DNA from: a bacterium | Lineage (GTDB): Bacteria > Patescibacteriota > Andersenbacteria > UBA10190 | Assembly: GCA_002686445.1 (NCBI GenBank) | Contig: NZCO01000007.1 | Location: 1 to 64,000 of the forward strand | Direction: 5' to 3' | DNA length: 64,000 bases | In this document: piece by piece, positions 33,831 to 44,370 of the stretch | Numbering within the stretch: the stretch's first letter is position 1 | Layout of the letters: every line of letters begins with the position of its first letter | Program-made: the position numbers and the translations under genes | The notes under the pieces: generated by a model | Databases searched by the model: none | What the model saw: only the letters and a program-made list of their open reading frames with translations | What the model was told of the DNA's origin: nothing

Positions 33831-35690
33831 ATGACAAAATACAGCTATTTTGATCGCCTGGCACGAGCGCGAGAAGACATCAAACAAAAACGAATACTAC
33901 TGCGAAAGCTCACTGGAGTGATGCATGTGCAGCCGCACCAAATTGTCATCGTGGTTGCATTTTCGGTGTTGGTGGCGGCGCTCGATGCGGTTGGTTTGGG
34001 TTTGCTTGTACCGCTGGCGGAAGGAGTGGTAGCCGGTGATTTCACGGCCACAGATCTTCCAATCGGGCTCGATCAAATCGTGACGAGTTCGCTCAAGGCT
34101 CTGGAAGTTGCACCAACCGCGGCGGTAATGTTTGCGGCCATAGCAGCAGTCATCTTTGTTGTAAACCTTCTCGGCATTGTGACGGGGTTTTTGAATGTCG
34201 TTTATGGCCAGTACTTGCAGGGGAAATATCAGTATCATCTCAATACGTTTGTATACAGCCGTTACTTCTCGTTTGGCAAAGCGTATTTTGACAGAACAAG
34301 CCAGGGAACAATTAAGAAAGTTCTCGAATATACGAATCAGATAGTACGGGTGATACGGGCCTTACAAGTCAACTTAGGGAATTTCACACGGCTACTCGCA
34401 TATATGGTGGTGATGTTTTGGTTGTCTTGGCAGTTGATGTTACTGGTGCTCCTGGTTGGTCCCCTTCTTTACATTATTTCACGGTTTGTCATGAGACGGG
34501 TCAATGCACTATGGACCCAGGCGAAGGACATTACGCTCGCACTCGGACAGGAGTCATTCAACATGCTCTCAGCTTTGCCGTTGGTGTGGAGCTACTCGCG
34601 CGAGAAGCAAGCGAAGAAAAAGTACGGAGCTATGAATGAGAACTTTCGTAAAGTTCAACTTCGGGCTCAGATGTTTGGCGCCTTTACGGTAACAATTCCA
34701 ACCCTTATGACGCTGGTTACTATGCTGGTGGTGGTGTCGTATATCACCTGGACTATGCAGCGGGGAGGAGCGATTGACTTAACTCGCATGGTCATCTTTT
34801 TGTATGTAGCGTCTCGAACAGTGCCGCTGTTTAAGGTGTTTAACACAGCGTGGGTTGTGATATCTGAGATCACGCCTCCCATACAGGAGGTTCTGCGGCT
34901 GTTTGGCGATAAGAAGAAATATATGGTCGCCGGAGGTTCTGTGCAATTTGCAGGGCTACAAGAGCATATAGAGTTCAGGGATCTGACGTATGCCTATGAG
35001 GGCCGCTCAGAAATTCTACAGCGGGTTAGTTTCCGCATCCCTAAGGGACAGCTTACGGCGCTGGTCGGACCGTCCGGCGGTGGGAAATCAACAATTATTA
35101 GCCTGTTGATGCGATTCTATGACTGCCCGCCGGGCACCGTATTTGTTGATGGCGCTGATATCAGAACGTTTACGCTGGCCTCGCTCAGGCATCAGATGGC
35201 TACTGTGGACCAAGAGCCCATACTACTGCACGATAGTTTACGAAACAATATTACGTATGGGCATGAAGAGGTGACACCTGAACTTGTCCACGATGTCGCG
35301 GTTAAGACTCATTTGGACGAACTAATTAAGCGACTGCCTCAGGGGCTGGATACGCTGATTGGGGATCGTGGGGTCCAACTGTCAGGCGGCGAAAAGCAGC
35401 GAGTCGCAATTGCACGGGCGATGCTGAAAGGCTCAGAGATATTACTACTTGATGAGGCAACCAGCGCTCTGGACTCAAAGACAGAACAAATTGTGCAGGA
35501 AGCGTTGGCGGAGGCCATCCAAGGTCGAACCGCATTGGTGATTGCTCATCGGCTTTCAACCATTCGTGGCGCTGACAACATAATATACGTGGACGATGGA
35601 AAGGTTGTCGAACAGGGCACAATGACCGAGCTCATCGACAAGGGCGGCGCATTTGCTCGACAATGGGAAGCGCAAGCGGCGAACGCCTAG
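33831..35690 (+). CDS. ABC exporter, PglK/MsbA type (lipid-linked glycan flippase candidate)
   Basis: A half-transporter of about 619 residues. Six membrane helices (about 30-330) are followed by an ATPase domain with Walker A GPSGGGKST (about 413-421), signature LSGGEKQR (about 517-524), Walker B ILLLDEATSALD and the switch IAHRLST. Homodimers of this family flip lipids or lipid-linked oligosaccharides. No Wzx-type flippase is seen, so this is the best candidate for moving polyprenyl-linked glycan across the membrane. The ATG at 33831 has TAGGAT 7 bases upstream; an in-frame ATG at 33822 is possible. Confidence 0.9.
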   Translation: MTKYSYFDRLARAREDIKQKRILLRKLTGVMHVQPHQIVIVVAFSVLVAALDAVGLGLLVPLAEGVVAGDFTATDLPIGLDQIVTSSLKALEVAPTAAVMFAAIAAVIFVVNLLGIVTGFLNVVYGQYLQGKYQYHLNTFVYSRYFSFGKAYFDRTSQGTIKKVLEYTNQIVRVIRALQVNLGNFTRLLAYMVVMFWLSWQLMLLVLLVGPLLYIISRFVMRRVNALWTQAKDITLALGQESFNMLSALPLVWSYSREKQAKKKYGAMNENFRKVQLRAQMFGAFTVTIPTLMTLVTMLVVVSYITWTMQRGGAIDLTRMVIFLYVASRTVPLFKVFNTAWVVISEITPPIQEVLRLFGDKKKYMVAGGSVQFAGLQEHIEFRDLTYAYEGRSEILQRVSFRIPKGQLTALVGPSGGGKSTIISLLMRFYDCPPGTVFVDGADIRTFTLASLRHQMATVDQEPILLHDSLRNNITYGHEEVTPELVHDVAVKTHLDELIKRLPQGLDTLIGDRGVQLSGGEKQRVAIARAMLKGSEILLLDEATSALDSKTEQIVQEALAEAIQGRTALVIAHRLSTIRGADNIIYVDDGKVVEQGTMTELIDKGGAFARQWEAQAANA

Positions 35691-35703
35691 GTCTGACGAG
35701 TAG

Positions 35704-36738
<1,035 letters not shown>

Positions 36739-36739
36739 T

Positions 36740-37702
36740 ATGGAGAGCACTGATACGCGACAGCGAGAACTTGAGGTGGTAGAGGTAGAAAGTAGCAGCC
36801 GAGCGGATGATTGGCTGAGTAAGGCTGCGTATGATGAGACGATTTCTACGTATTCTTCCCAGCGAGGTGAAGATCGCATACTACAGAAATTATTTGAGGT
36901 CATTGGCACGGCCAATCAGTGGTGCGTTGAGTTTGGTGCAACGGACGGGAAGCATATGAGCAATACATGGTACTGGATTACTCAACGCAACTGGCACAGC
37001 GTACAAATTGAAGCATCGCGGGATCGCAACTTAGGTTTACGGGATCGGAATCGCTGGAGTTTCGAGGCGTTGCAGGCGCGATATGCGGACAATGATCGCG
37101 TCACGTGCCTAAACGAGTGGATTGATACGACTGGCGATAAAAGGTTAGACGCACTATTAGACAAGACGGAACTCCCGCGTGAATTTGATCTACTTTCGAT
37201 TGATATTGATAGTACTGAGTATGCTATTTGGGATTCGTTAGTGGACTATTCACCACGGGTAGTCGTAGTGGAGCACACGAAGACAATTCCGCTAAACGTA
37301 TCATTCCACTCTAATCGTGGGTCTAGCCTGCGGGCGCTGACTGAACTCGGAACGCTTAAGGGATACGAGCTAGTGGCGGTCAATGACTTGAATGGCGTCT
37401 TTGTCCGTAAGGACTTGTTTGGACAGCTTGGGATTTCAGACAACTCTCCGGAAAAGTTGTGGTCCGGCCACGAACAGTATCTAACGTACCTCGAACAGAA
37501 CGACGGATCGCTTGTGCTACACGGACCGAATAAGCTCAGATGGGTCCGTGGGGTAGATGGAACAATCACTGGCGAGCTCAAGAGCGGACATTGGACGCCG
37601 GTCGGCGCGGGGGCGTCCACCGTCACCGTCGATGCGTCAGCTAAGCAAAAAACGTATTTGAGTGGCTTAATAAGACACGTATGGTGGACTCTAAAGAAAT
37701 GA
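36740..37702 (+). CDS. FkbM-like methyltransferase domain protein
   Basis: A protein of about 320 residues with an FkbM-type pattern: YSSQRGEDRIL, CVEFGATDGKHMSNT (SAM-binding loop), IEASRDRN and DLLSIDIDSTEY. The C-terminal 100 residues are an extra region with Trp/Gly-rich sequence. It probably O-methylates a sugar. ATG 36740 starts one base after the previous stop; a GTG at 36731 would overlap it by 8 bases. Its stop overlaps the next start as ATGA. Confidence 0.75.
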   Translation: MESTDTRQRELEVVEVESSSRADDWLSKAAYDETISTYSSQRGEDRILQKLFEVIGTANQWCVEFGATDGKHMSNTWYWITQRNWHSVQIEASRDRNLGLRDRNRWSFEALQARYADNDRVTCLNEWIDTTGDKRLDALLDKTELPREFDLLSIDIDSTEYAIWDSLVDYSPRVVVVEHTKTIPLNVSFHSNRGSSLRALTELGTLKGYELVAVNDLNGVFVRKDLFGQLGISDNSPEKLWSGHEQYLTYLEQNDGSLVLHGPNKLRWVRGVDGTITGELKSGHWTPVGAGASTVTVDASAKQKTYLSGLIRHVWWTLKK

Positions 37703-38619
37703 AGAAGCTAGTCGTATTTCAATCCCCAGCTCATCTGTATGAGGTAGTGCCTCCTTTTTACAAGGAGCTCAACAAGATGCAGTACTTCGATAAGTTCTAT
37801 CTAGCGACTGACCAGAAGGATACGTGGGGAATTGGCGATAATGTTGATGTGCTTAAGCTCGAGGAAGATCTAGGCTGGGAAGGAAATTTAGACCTGTTAC
37901 TACAGCGAGTGCCAGAGGATTTGTTTGTCATGATGTGTGACGATCACGTAACAGTAGAGCAGACCGACGTTAATCTCGATCCATATTTCGATATCATGCT
38001 TCGTAATCCCGAAATAGGTCGGCTACAGCTATCACCGCCAAGTCTGAACTACTCTCGCTTCCTGGAAGCACATCATTTACCGATTGAAGTTCCGGACGAT
38101 AGCAAAGAGTGGTATCCATACGACAGGCGCTACCGCTTTCATTTGAATTTTCAACCATCAATTTGGCGTAAGGATTTTTTGCGGCACGTGATTGAAGGTG
38201 GCGGAAACCGTAGTCAGCTAGAGATTCGGGCAAGTGAGAGAGCGCGGCAAAGTGATCAATACGTTTCTGGATACATTGGCTGGCATGCGATCCGGTATCA
38301 GAATTTCTTGGCAAGCTGTCAGGTTCATCACATGGACCCCGATCACCACAAAAAAAAGAAAACTTCGCACTATAAGGAAGACTTCGCTCGCTACGCAATG
38401 AGGCGCGGGATAAAACTAAAGTCGGACAAGCGGGTACACGTGCGCCGAGAGGAATATAGTGCCTCAGTGCCGATTGATTTTTACATTACGCACTACCATG
38501 ATCAGGAACAGTACCGGCAGTTTGCATTGAAGCGAAAGCCACTAGCTCATATGATGTTCTGGTTGGGGAAACGAGCGCGAGCGAAGGTAGCACCACGAAT
38601 TAGCGTGTCGAGTCGATAA
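37699..38619 (+). CDS. Putative GT-A-like transferase
   Basis: A protein of about 306 residues, with VFQSPAHLYEVVPPF at the N-terminus, then LFVMMCDDHVTVEQ (about 79-92), resembling the metal-binding Asp-Asp motif after a beta-strand in GT-A enzymes. The C-terminus is basic. I do not recognise the exact family; glycosyltransferase is inferred from the motif and neighbours. It is translationally coupled to the FkbM-like gene (ATGA). Confidence 0.6.
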   Translation: MKKLVVFQSPAHLYEVVPPFYKELNKMQYFDKFYLATDQKDTWGIGDNVDVLKLEEDLGWEGNLDLLLQRVPEDLFVMMCDDHVTVEQTDVNLDPYFDIMLRNPEIGRLQLSPPSLNYSRFLEAHHLPIEVPDDSKEWYPYDRRYRFHLNFQPSIWRKDFLRHVIEGGGNRSQLEIRASERARQSDQYVSGYIGWHAIRYQNFLASCQVHHMDPDHHKKKKTSHYKEDFARYAMRRGIKLKSDKRVHVRREEYSASVPIDFYITHYHDQEQYRQFALKRKPLAHMMFWLGKRARAKVAPRISVSSR

Positions 38620-38641
38620 TTTACTAAGAACTTATTTTCAT

Positions 38642-38863
38642 ATGACACAGGTAGAGATGCCAGGTATGAGCAATCCTGATGGAACTGAGCCAACTCGTTA
38701 CCCGGTGTGGCAACTAACCGACGGCACTATTGTCGTGCAGAGCTTGTCTGACGCAGATCAACAGGCTATTAATATGGGGTCTGTTCGCGCCAGTGATCGT
38801 AGCAAAAGTAGCATGATGAGGAAGGTACGGCATCGTGTGTTAAGCGTACTGGAGTCGCTTTAG
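38642..38863 (+). CDS. Small hypothetical protein
   Basis: A 73-residue protein between two well-supported genes on the same strand, with gaps of 22 and 40 bases. The sequence is polar, has YPVWQLTDGTIVVQSL in the middle and a basic C-terminal helix. No family is recognised. The context and lack of any competing frame support it moderately. Confidence 0.45.
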   Translation: MTQVEMPGMSNPDGTEPTRYPVWQLTDGTIVVQSLSDADQQAINMGSVRASDRSKSSMMRKVRHRVLSVLESL

Positions 38864-38903
38864 GGTATTCGCCCAGGGCAGTGTCTTTCGTTGAATAGAG
38901 CAT

Positions 38904-39788
38904 ATGTTTGTTCACCAAGGACATTCCGGATGCCGGCTTGAACTCTTAACAGCGGACGGGCAGTCTGTAGTGCGGAAATCTACTCAGAGCGTGAGCTACG
39001 GAACACGCCTGCGTCGACAGGCTGATAAGCAGGAAGCTTTTTCACACCAAACTAGACTATCCACCATCAGCGCCCCCCCTGTCCTGAGTATCGAAGATGG
39101 CAATGGAGGATTTAGTTTTGTAATGCCATTTGTGGCTGGGCTGGACGGCGTCACGTTCGTACAAAGGTCCTCCCGTGGCGAGATTAATGCCCTGATGCGC
39201 CAATTGCTCGCATTAGTTGATGACTATCTCGATCAATGCGACTGGCAGGCATTTCCGCGGGAGACTTTTGAGCAGAAACTCATTGATATTGGCGATAAGC
39301 TGAAAACTAACATGCTCCTGTCTAAGGGGCAGGCGCAAGGTGCGATGCGCGAAGTGCAGTCGGTGCTTGCTGCCCTGGCTTCAGATGAGAAGCTACCCGT
39401 CGGTCACTGCCATGGAGATTTAACATTGGCCAACATGCACACGCTGCTGATGGGAGACCAACTAGTACTGATCGACTTTCTTGATAGCTTTGTGGAGACC
39501 CCTCTGCAAGATATGGTGAAGCTTCGGCAGGACACAAGGTATATGTGGTCTTCCCTATTATACCGAGGACAACTGGACCGAGTGCGTCACACCATTACGA
39601 TGCGATACATGGATGCTGCCCTCGACACCCATTTTCGGCAGCATAATTTTTATCGTAAATACTATCCAATCTTCCAACAAGTTAGCCTGCTGCGTGTGTT
39701 GAGTTATGCTACACGAGCTGATATCGTTCACCACATCTTGAACTGCTTGGAGCATAATTTTACTCACAGGACTGAATATGAAAGATAA
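38904..39788 (+). CDS. APH/choline-kinase-fold phosphotransferase
   Basis: A 294-residue kinase-like protein with the Brenner motif HGDLTLAN (170-177, catalytic D172 and N177) and the metal-binding DFLDSF (D191). An N-terminal lobe with VVRKS would hold the ATP-binding lysine. It is probably an ATP-dependent small-molecule kinase such as a choline, ethanolamine or sugar kinase, not an antibiotic-resistance enzyme, because it overlaps the nucleotidyltransferase gene by 11 bases and sits in a glycan operon. The pairing recalls LicA-LicC, which make CDP-choline for glycan decoration. Confidence 0.8.
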   Translation: MFVHQGHSGCRLELLTADGQSVVRKSTQSVSYGTRLRRQADKQEAFSHQTRLSTISAPPVLSIEDGNGGFSFVMPFVAGLDGVTFVQRSSRGEINALMRQLLALVDDYLDQCDWQAFPRETFEQKLIDIGDKLKTNMLLSKGQAQGAMREVQSVLAALASDEKLPVGHCHGDLTLANMHTLLMGDQLVLIDFLDSFVETPLQDMVKLRQDTRYMWSSLLYRGQLDRVRHTITMRYMDAALDTHFRQHNFYRKYYPIFQQVSLLRVLSYATRADIVHHILNCLEHNFTHRTEYER

Positions 39789-40923
39789 AGTCAATCTAAT
39801 TATTCCAGCCGCCGGCAAATCTTCTCGTTTTCCTGGCGTGAAGCCGAAGTGGTTGCTTACCCATCCAACCGGTGAACTTATGGTCACGGCTGCATTGGCC
39901 GGACTTGATATGAGTGATGTTGAAGCTATCCATTTAGTGGTCCTGGCCGAACACATCCAAAAACATATCAGCCTGGACAGCATACAAACCGCATTTCGTG
40001 TTGCCGGCATAGACACGTCCCTCAAAATTCTGGAGCTGTCTGAAAGCACTAGTAGCCAACCAGAGACAGTAGCCCGCGCAATTGAGCACTTTGACTTGTC
40101 AGGTCCGATGTATATCAAGGACGTAGATAACTATTTCGTAAGCCCGGTGCGAGCGGAAGACTCAATCGCTGTCCGCAGCTTAAGCACTGCGGGTAAGGTC
40201 AATGCTGGAAACAAAAGCTATGTGCTGGTGGATGATCACGGCCTCGTGACCAACGTCGTCGAAAAGCAAGTCGTGAGTTCAGACTATTCTGTTGGTGGGT
40301 ACTCCTTTGCCCAAGCGGAGCTATTCCTCGAATATTTCAATAATCAGGAAAACACGAGCGACCTATATGTCTCCCACATTATCTTTGCTATGGTTCTGGC
40401 TGGTGTCGGTTTTCACACGAGGCAAGTGTCTGCTTACGATGACTGGGGAACCCTTGAGGACTGGAACGAATATAAATCGACCTTTACGACGCTACTGCTT
40501 GATATAGATGGCGTGATCGTGAAGAACTCAGGGCAGTTTTTTGATCCGCAATGGGGTAAAACTGACGCTCTCGTTAAGAATGTCGCTCTCCTTAATCGAT
40601 TGCATGACGCAGGTAGGACGAAAATAATATTGACCACGTCGCGAACGTCCGAATTTAGGGAGGCAACAGTCAAACAGCTAAACAAACTTGGAATGCAGTA
40701 TCACGAAATCGTGTTTAATCTCTTTCATGGCAAGCGGACCGTTGTTAATGATTATGCATCTTCTAACCCCTACAAAAGTTGTGAGGCGATAAATATTAAG
40801 CGAGATAGTGACACATTAGAAGAAATGCTTGAAGTTCAGTTGGGCAGCACAGTTGAAGCGTCTCCAGCAATATCGGTCACGGAATCGCCCACAGTGAGTA
40901 AAGAAACAAAAGAGCATGCGTAA
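39778..40923 (+). CDS. Nucleotidyltransferase-HAD fusion
   Basis: A 381-residue two-domain protein. Residues 1-235 form an NTP-transferase domain (PAAGKSSRFPGVKPKWLL at 10-27, YIKDVDNYF near 118, then DDWGTLEDWNEY). Residues about 240-350 form a HAD-type phosphatase or phosphatase-like domain (LLLDIDGVIV with the nucleophile Asp, ILTTSRTS, and VVNDYASSNPY as the acidic motif). It may activate a phosphorylated alcohol or sugar made by the overlapping kinase and also remove a phosphate. Its start overlaps the kinase gene and its end overlaps the next start by 8 bases. Confidence 0.82.
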   Translation: MKDKVNLIIPAAGKSSRFPGVKPKWLLTHPTGELMVTAALAGLDMSDVEAIHLVVLAEHIQKHISLDSIQTAFRVAGIDTSLKILELSESTSSQPETVARAIEHFDLSGPMYIKDVDNYFVSPVRAEDSIAVRSLSTAGKVNAGNKSYVLVDDHGLVTNVVEKQVVSSDYSVGGYSFAQAELFLEYFNNQENTSDLYVSHIIFAMVLAGVGFHTRQVSAYDDWGTLEDWNEYKSTFTTLLLDIDGVIVKNSGQFFDPQWGKTDALVKNVALLNRLHDAGRTKIILTTSRTSEFREATVKQLNKLGMQYHEIVFNLFHGKRTVVNDYASSNPYKSCEAINIKRDSDTLEEMLEVQLGSTVEASPAISVTESPTVSKETKEHA

Positions 40924-41611
40924 TCGAAGCTGGCGGCAAGTAGTGTGGCAGCGCCTTCGCTGGGGTAGTGAAGCTCAGATACGCCAGCGCCTCCTGGGGA
41001 CTAGGAGCGACTTAACGGAACCTGAGATCAATTGTATCCGTGAATGTCTTGATGAGTTTGAGGAGCCTACGTATGTTGAGGTGGGAGTGTTGTTTGGCGG
41101 GACCTTAGTTCGAGTACTGAAGCACCTGAGTGACAACAAGAGCCTATTTCATGTGATGGGGATAGATTTATTTGATGATCTAGCATTGGCGAATGAAGGC
41201 GAAGCGACGCAGACGCACGATAAATACAATAAGTGGCGAACTCTCAACGTGGCACTACGGGATGATCTTGATATTCGCCTGCGCCAAATGGGATTTTCGA
41301 ACTTCGAGTTAATTAAGGGCAGCTCAGACGAAGTAATACGTGAGCTCGACTTGACGGGCGATGTGTTCTTTATCGATGGTAATCACACCTACGAGCAAAC
41401 CAGCCTAGACGCTCAGGCATGCTTAACGAAGGCGCGAGCTGGCTCGTACCTCATTTTTCATAACGCCACTAATACACAGCAACCTGATAAACAGTACGTG
41501 GAGCGCGATGGTGGACCGCGAAAGGCTTGTCAGGACTTGGTTGATGCCAAGCAGGTTGAATACGTGGGACTATTTGATAGGGCGGCAGTGGTGCGGGTTG
41601 TAGGCGTATGA
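40916..41611 (+). CDS. Class I SAM-dependent methyltransferase
   Basis: A 231-residue protein. YVEVGVLFGGTLVRVL is the SAM-binding strand and loop, VMGIDLFDD follows, and VFFIDGNHTYEQT is the Methyltransf_24-type acidic/His element. It probably methylates a glycan residue. It overlaps the previous gene by 8 bases and the next by 4 (ATGA), which keeps it in a tight chain with the kinase and nucleotidyltransferase. Confidence 0.8.
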   Translation: MRNRSWRQVVWQRLRWGSEAQIRQRLLGTRSDLTEPEINCIRECLDEFEEPTYVEVGVLFGGTLVRVLKHLSDNKSLFHVMGIDLFDDLALANEGEATQTHDKYNKWRTLNVALRDDLDIRLRQMGFSNFELIKGSSDEVIRELDLTGDVFFIDGNHTYEQTSLDAQACLTKARAGSYLIFHNATNTQQPDKQYVERDGGPRKACQDLVDAKQVEYVGLFDRAAVVRVVGV

Positions 41612-42555
41612 GTCAGGCACCTCTTATTTCGTACTACGTGGTGACCTGGAATCGAGTCCACTTGCTCAAAAACCTATTGCGAAGCTTTGTCGCATGTAAT
41701 CTCTATGAAAACTATGAGTGGTTACTGATCGATCACGGATCGACTGATGGCACACTTGAGTTTTTAGAGCAGTTAGACCGTGATCCTGAGTTTGCGTCAC
41801 TACGCGGCAAGCTGCGAGTTGTTATTGATCATGAGCGAACGTATCGCGAGCACCTAGACAGCCGCGGCATAGAATTGGCCACGCCTCGACGAGTACAAGA
41901 GGCGATGGTCGGACATTATCGTAATATGGCTCGGCGTTTGGCAAAGGGTGACTATATTATCGACATCGCGGACGATCACCAGTTTATTCGGCGCGCCAAT
42001 TGGGTTGAAGAGATGCTAGGCGTCTATAATGATCGGCGCCAACTGTTTGGTAGTGACGACATTGCGTCACTGGTTTTTCGAACGCGACGTCGATATCGCA
42101 TCCTTAAGAAAAATAACGGGACAGGTCCAGAGGAGCAGACTACTGACGGAGTTCCATACTATGTCTGCTTGCACAAAGGATATGACGACTACGGAATGAT
42201 TTCACGAGAATCAGCTGAACGTATGGGTGATTACTTTGAGCCCGGGGAGATGCCAGAGGAGGAAATAGCTGCGTGGAATGACCTGGATAATCAGCGCTAC
42301 GATAGCGTTCACTACCAAGACTATCTACCGAGGGCAAAGGAGCTAGGGCTCAAGAAAATCATGATGAAGCATCCCTATACGCACGACTTGCTGAACGGTC
42401 TACATAATCAGCCCCACCAAGCCCTCGTTATGCCCCTGCTAGAGGACGGTGCACTTGAGTCGACATTCGGAAAATTGCGCCGTGCGGTCTCTATCGAAGA
42501 AATGGATGATCTGCTCGCCGAGCAGACGCCGGAGCAAGTAAGCAGTCGCATTTAA
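41608..42555 (+). CDS. GT2-like glycosyltransferase
   Basis: A 315-residue GT-A enzyme. SYYVVTWNRVHLLKNLL opens the fold and LIDHGSTDGT takes the place of the usual DDGSxDGT. DYIIDIADDHQF near 113-124 carries the metal-binding acidic cluster. There are no membrane helices. It is probably a cytoplasmic sugar transferase. The start overlaps the methyltransferase stop. Confidence 0.8.
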   Translation: MSQAPLISYYVVTWNRVHLLKNLLRSFVACNLYENYEWLLIDHGSTDGTLEFLEQLDRDPEFASLRGKLRVVIDHERTYREHLDSRGIELATPRRVQEAMVGHYRNMARRLAKGDYIIDIADDHQFIRRANWVEEMLGVYNDRRQLFGSDDIASLVFRTRRRYRILKKNNGTGPEEQTTDGVPYYVCLHKGYDDYGMISRESAERMGDYFEPGEMPEEEIAAWNDLDNQRYDSVHYQDYLPRAKELGLKKIMMKHPYTHDLLNGLHNQPHQALVMPLLEDGALESTFGKLRRAVSIEEMDDLLAEQTPEQVSSRI

Positions 42556-42585
42556 GCGCTGCAGCACTTAAAGAAAGTCAGACAC

Positions 42586-43260
42586 ATGCCTGAAAACGAA
42601 TCTCAACGATGCGTCATAGATGTGGGAGCGTGTGTTGGAAAATTTACCGACGATTGCCTAGGCCGGTATCCCAATATCGATCAGGTTTTCGCATTTGAGC
42701 CGCTGCCAGCTAATTTCACTTTTCTACAGGACAAATATGCGAAGGATTCGCGAGTAGAAGTCTTACCGCAAGCGGTAGCTAATTTTTCTGGTCAGGCAAG
42801 GCTGTTCAATAAGCCGAACATTAGACGCTTCTATGGGCTTCCGTTTGGAATACGCTACAATTTCGCCGGTAATGAGGGAAGCAGTCTCAAGCAACGTAAA
42901 AGTAACGTGTCCAAGTCGCGCTGGGTCGAGACTGAGGTAGTCCGATTAAGCGACTTCATTGTGGAGCAGGACTTGAAGCAAGTGGATATTCTGAAAATTG
43001 ATTGTGAGGGGAGCGAATACGATATATTACTCGACCTACTCGACGCGGACTTGATTGGCAGGGTGGGACAGATCTATTTCGAGGATCACGTGCGGAAGGT
43101 ACCGGGCCTAACGGGAGACCGCGATCAGTTTATTGAGCGAATTCAACAGCTTGGAGTAGAAGATAAGTTTTTTGTGCAGGACGTGGACACCCATGACGAC
43201 TTACAGTACATCCCTCTGAAGCAAGCATATCAGCGCGCATTTTTCAGGCTCTCGGTTTAG
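42586..43260 (+). CDS. FkbM family methyltransferase
   Basis: A 224-residue protein with VIDVGACVGKFT (SAM loop), FAFEPLPANF and VDILKIDCEGSEYDIL, the full FkbM signature. It probably O-methylates a sugar hydroxyl. It is the third methyltransferase of this plus-strand run, 30 bases after the GT2 gene. Confidence 0.88.
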   Translation: MPENESQRCVIDVGACVGKFTDDCLGRYPNIDQVFAFEPLPANFTFLQDKYAKDSRVEVLPQAVANFSGQARLFNKPNIRRFYGLPFGIRYNFAGNEGSSLKQRKSNVSKSRWVETEVVRLSDFIVEQDLKQVDILKIDCEGSEYDILLDLLDADLIGRVGQIYFEDHVRKVPGLTGDRDQFIERIQQLGVEDKFFVQDVDTHDDLQYIPLKQAYQRAFFRLSV

Positions 43261-43299
43261 TCCAAGGCGATACGATTAATCGAGCTTACTATAGTGCGT

Positions 43300-44370
43300 A
43301 TGAAGGTCGCGATTCCTCTAAAAGGCACTACTTTCTTGCGAGCGGCAGCGCCGCTGATCGCGACCTCACTTAATTCAGGCATAGAGCTCTATGTGTATAT
43401 ATTGGCTGAGCGAAGCGGCAAAGAGTACGACACAATAGACAAAACCGCCTTAGCGAAAGTTTTGCCTGAAGCTAATCTCAGGTCTTACGCAGACGAGGCA
43501 GACCTGCTGGGCCAATTAAAGAAGGAAGGGATCGGCCACGTGGTGGCAGCGGACGTGCCCCATCATTGGCAGGAGTTGTGTGACGCTCCAGACCTGACGA
43601 CCTATTCCATCTCCATCTTTATTGATTCACTACACTACGCGGGACGGGTTGCTCAAGGCGAAGAGCAGAAAAGAATTCCCGGGCTGACTTTTTTCCCGAA
43701 TGACTATTTGGCTGACCGGTTCTTTGCCGTTGGAAGCTTTAGTCGGGAGGAAATGCCATACCGGATAGTCGGGTCACCGATATTTGATCACGCGGCTTTT
43801 CTGCCAACTTCCGAAGACCAACAGCCAACATTATTACTGATAGCGCCGCCACCAACGCTCCTAACCTGGAGCTGGCGACGCCAGCTACGAGCCTTGTTTA
43901 TTCACGCGCATAACCAGGGGATGCGAGTCGTCGTCAAAGATCGTGTCAAAACGCCCCTGCCAAAAAGCTTGCACCCAGTCGTTGATGAATTGCACACCAA
44001 AGAGGCGATACGGCCTTACGCCTCCCTGGCGCTGATCGCTAATTGCAGTATTCACGTCTGTGGCTACAGCACCTCGGTCCTTGAGGCTCGATACCTTAAA
44101 AAACCTACTCTAAATCTTGATCTGAATATCAAACGCGTTGCCGCGGGTGATCTCGTACACCGATTTGGCCTTGAGGATCTCTACAACTCGCGTACGTGCA
44201 TTACTGCCCGAAAGCATCTGCCGGCGGTCTTCGATAAGCTCATGGCAATAGATAGTGCTGACTATGCCGAAAACGATCGGTTCTTAAGCCCGCAAGTAGA
44301 AGTCAGCGACAGGCCAGTCGCTTCAATTGCTATTTGGCGGGAAGTTTTGTCGCACGCTTCTTCGCAATAA
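43300..44370 (+). CDS. GT-B-fold protein related to CDP-glycerol/glycan polymer transferases
   Basis: A protein of about 356 residues. The C-terminal half contains CGYSTSVLEARYLKKPTLNL, in the style of donor-site segments of CDP-glycerol glycerophosphotransferases and UDP-GlcNAc 2-epimerase-like folds. The N-terminus has MKVAIPLKGTTFLRAAAPL. The exact reaction is unclear. I take the ATG at 43300 (TACTAT 7 bases upstream) over a GTG at 43294. Its last 41 bases overlap the end of the converging gene. Confidence 0.65.
   Translation: MKVAIPLKGTTFLRAAAPLIATSLNSGIELYVYILAERSGKEYDTIDKTALAKVLPEANLRSYADEADLLGQLKKEGIGHVVAADVPHHWQELCDAPDLTTYSISIFIDSLHYAGRVAQGEEQKRIPGLTFFPNDYLADRFFAVGSFSREEMPYRIVGSPIFDHAAFLPTSEDQQPTLLLIAPPPTLLTWSWRRQLRALFIHAHNQGMRVVVKDRVKTPLPKSLHPVVDELHTKEAIRPYASLALIANCSIHVCGYSTSVLEARYLKKPTLNLDLNIKRVAAGDLVHRFGLEDLYNSRTCITARKHLPAVFDKLMAIDSADYAENDRFLSPQVEVSDRPVASIAIWREVLSHASSQ

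Noticed and set aside
38904..39788. Aminoglycoside-resistance phosphotransferase
   Set aside because: The APH fold is present, but the gene overlaps a nucleotidyltransferase in a glycan operon, so a small-molecule kinase for glycan decoration is more likely.
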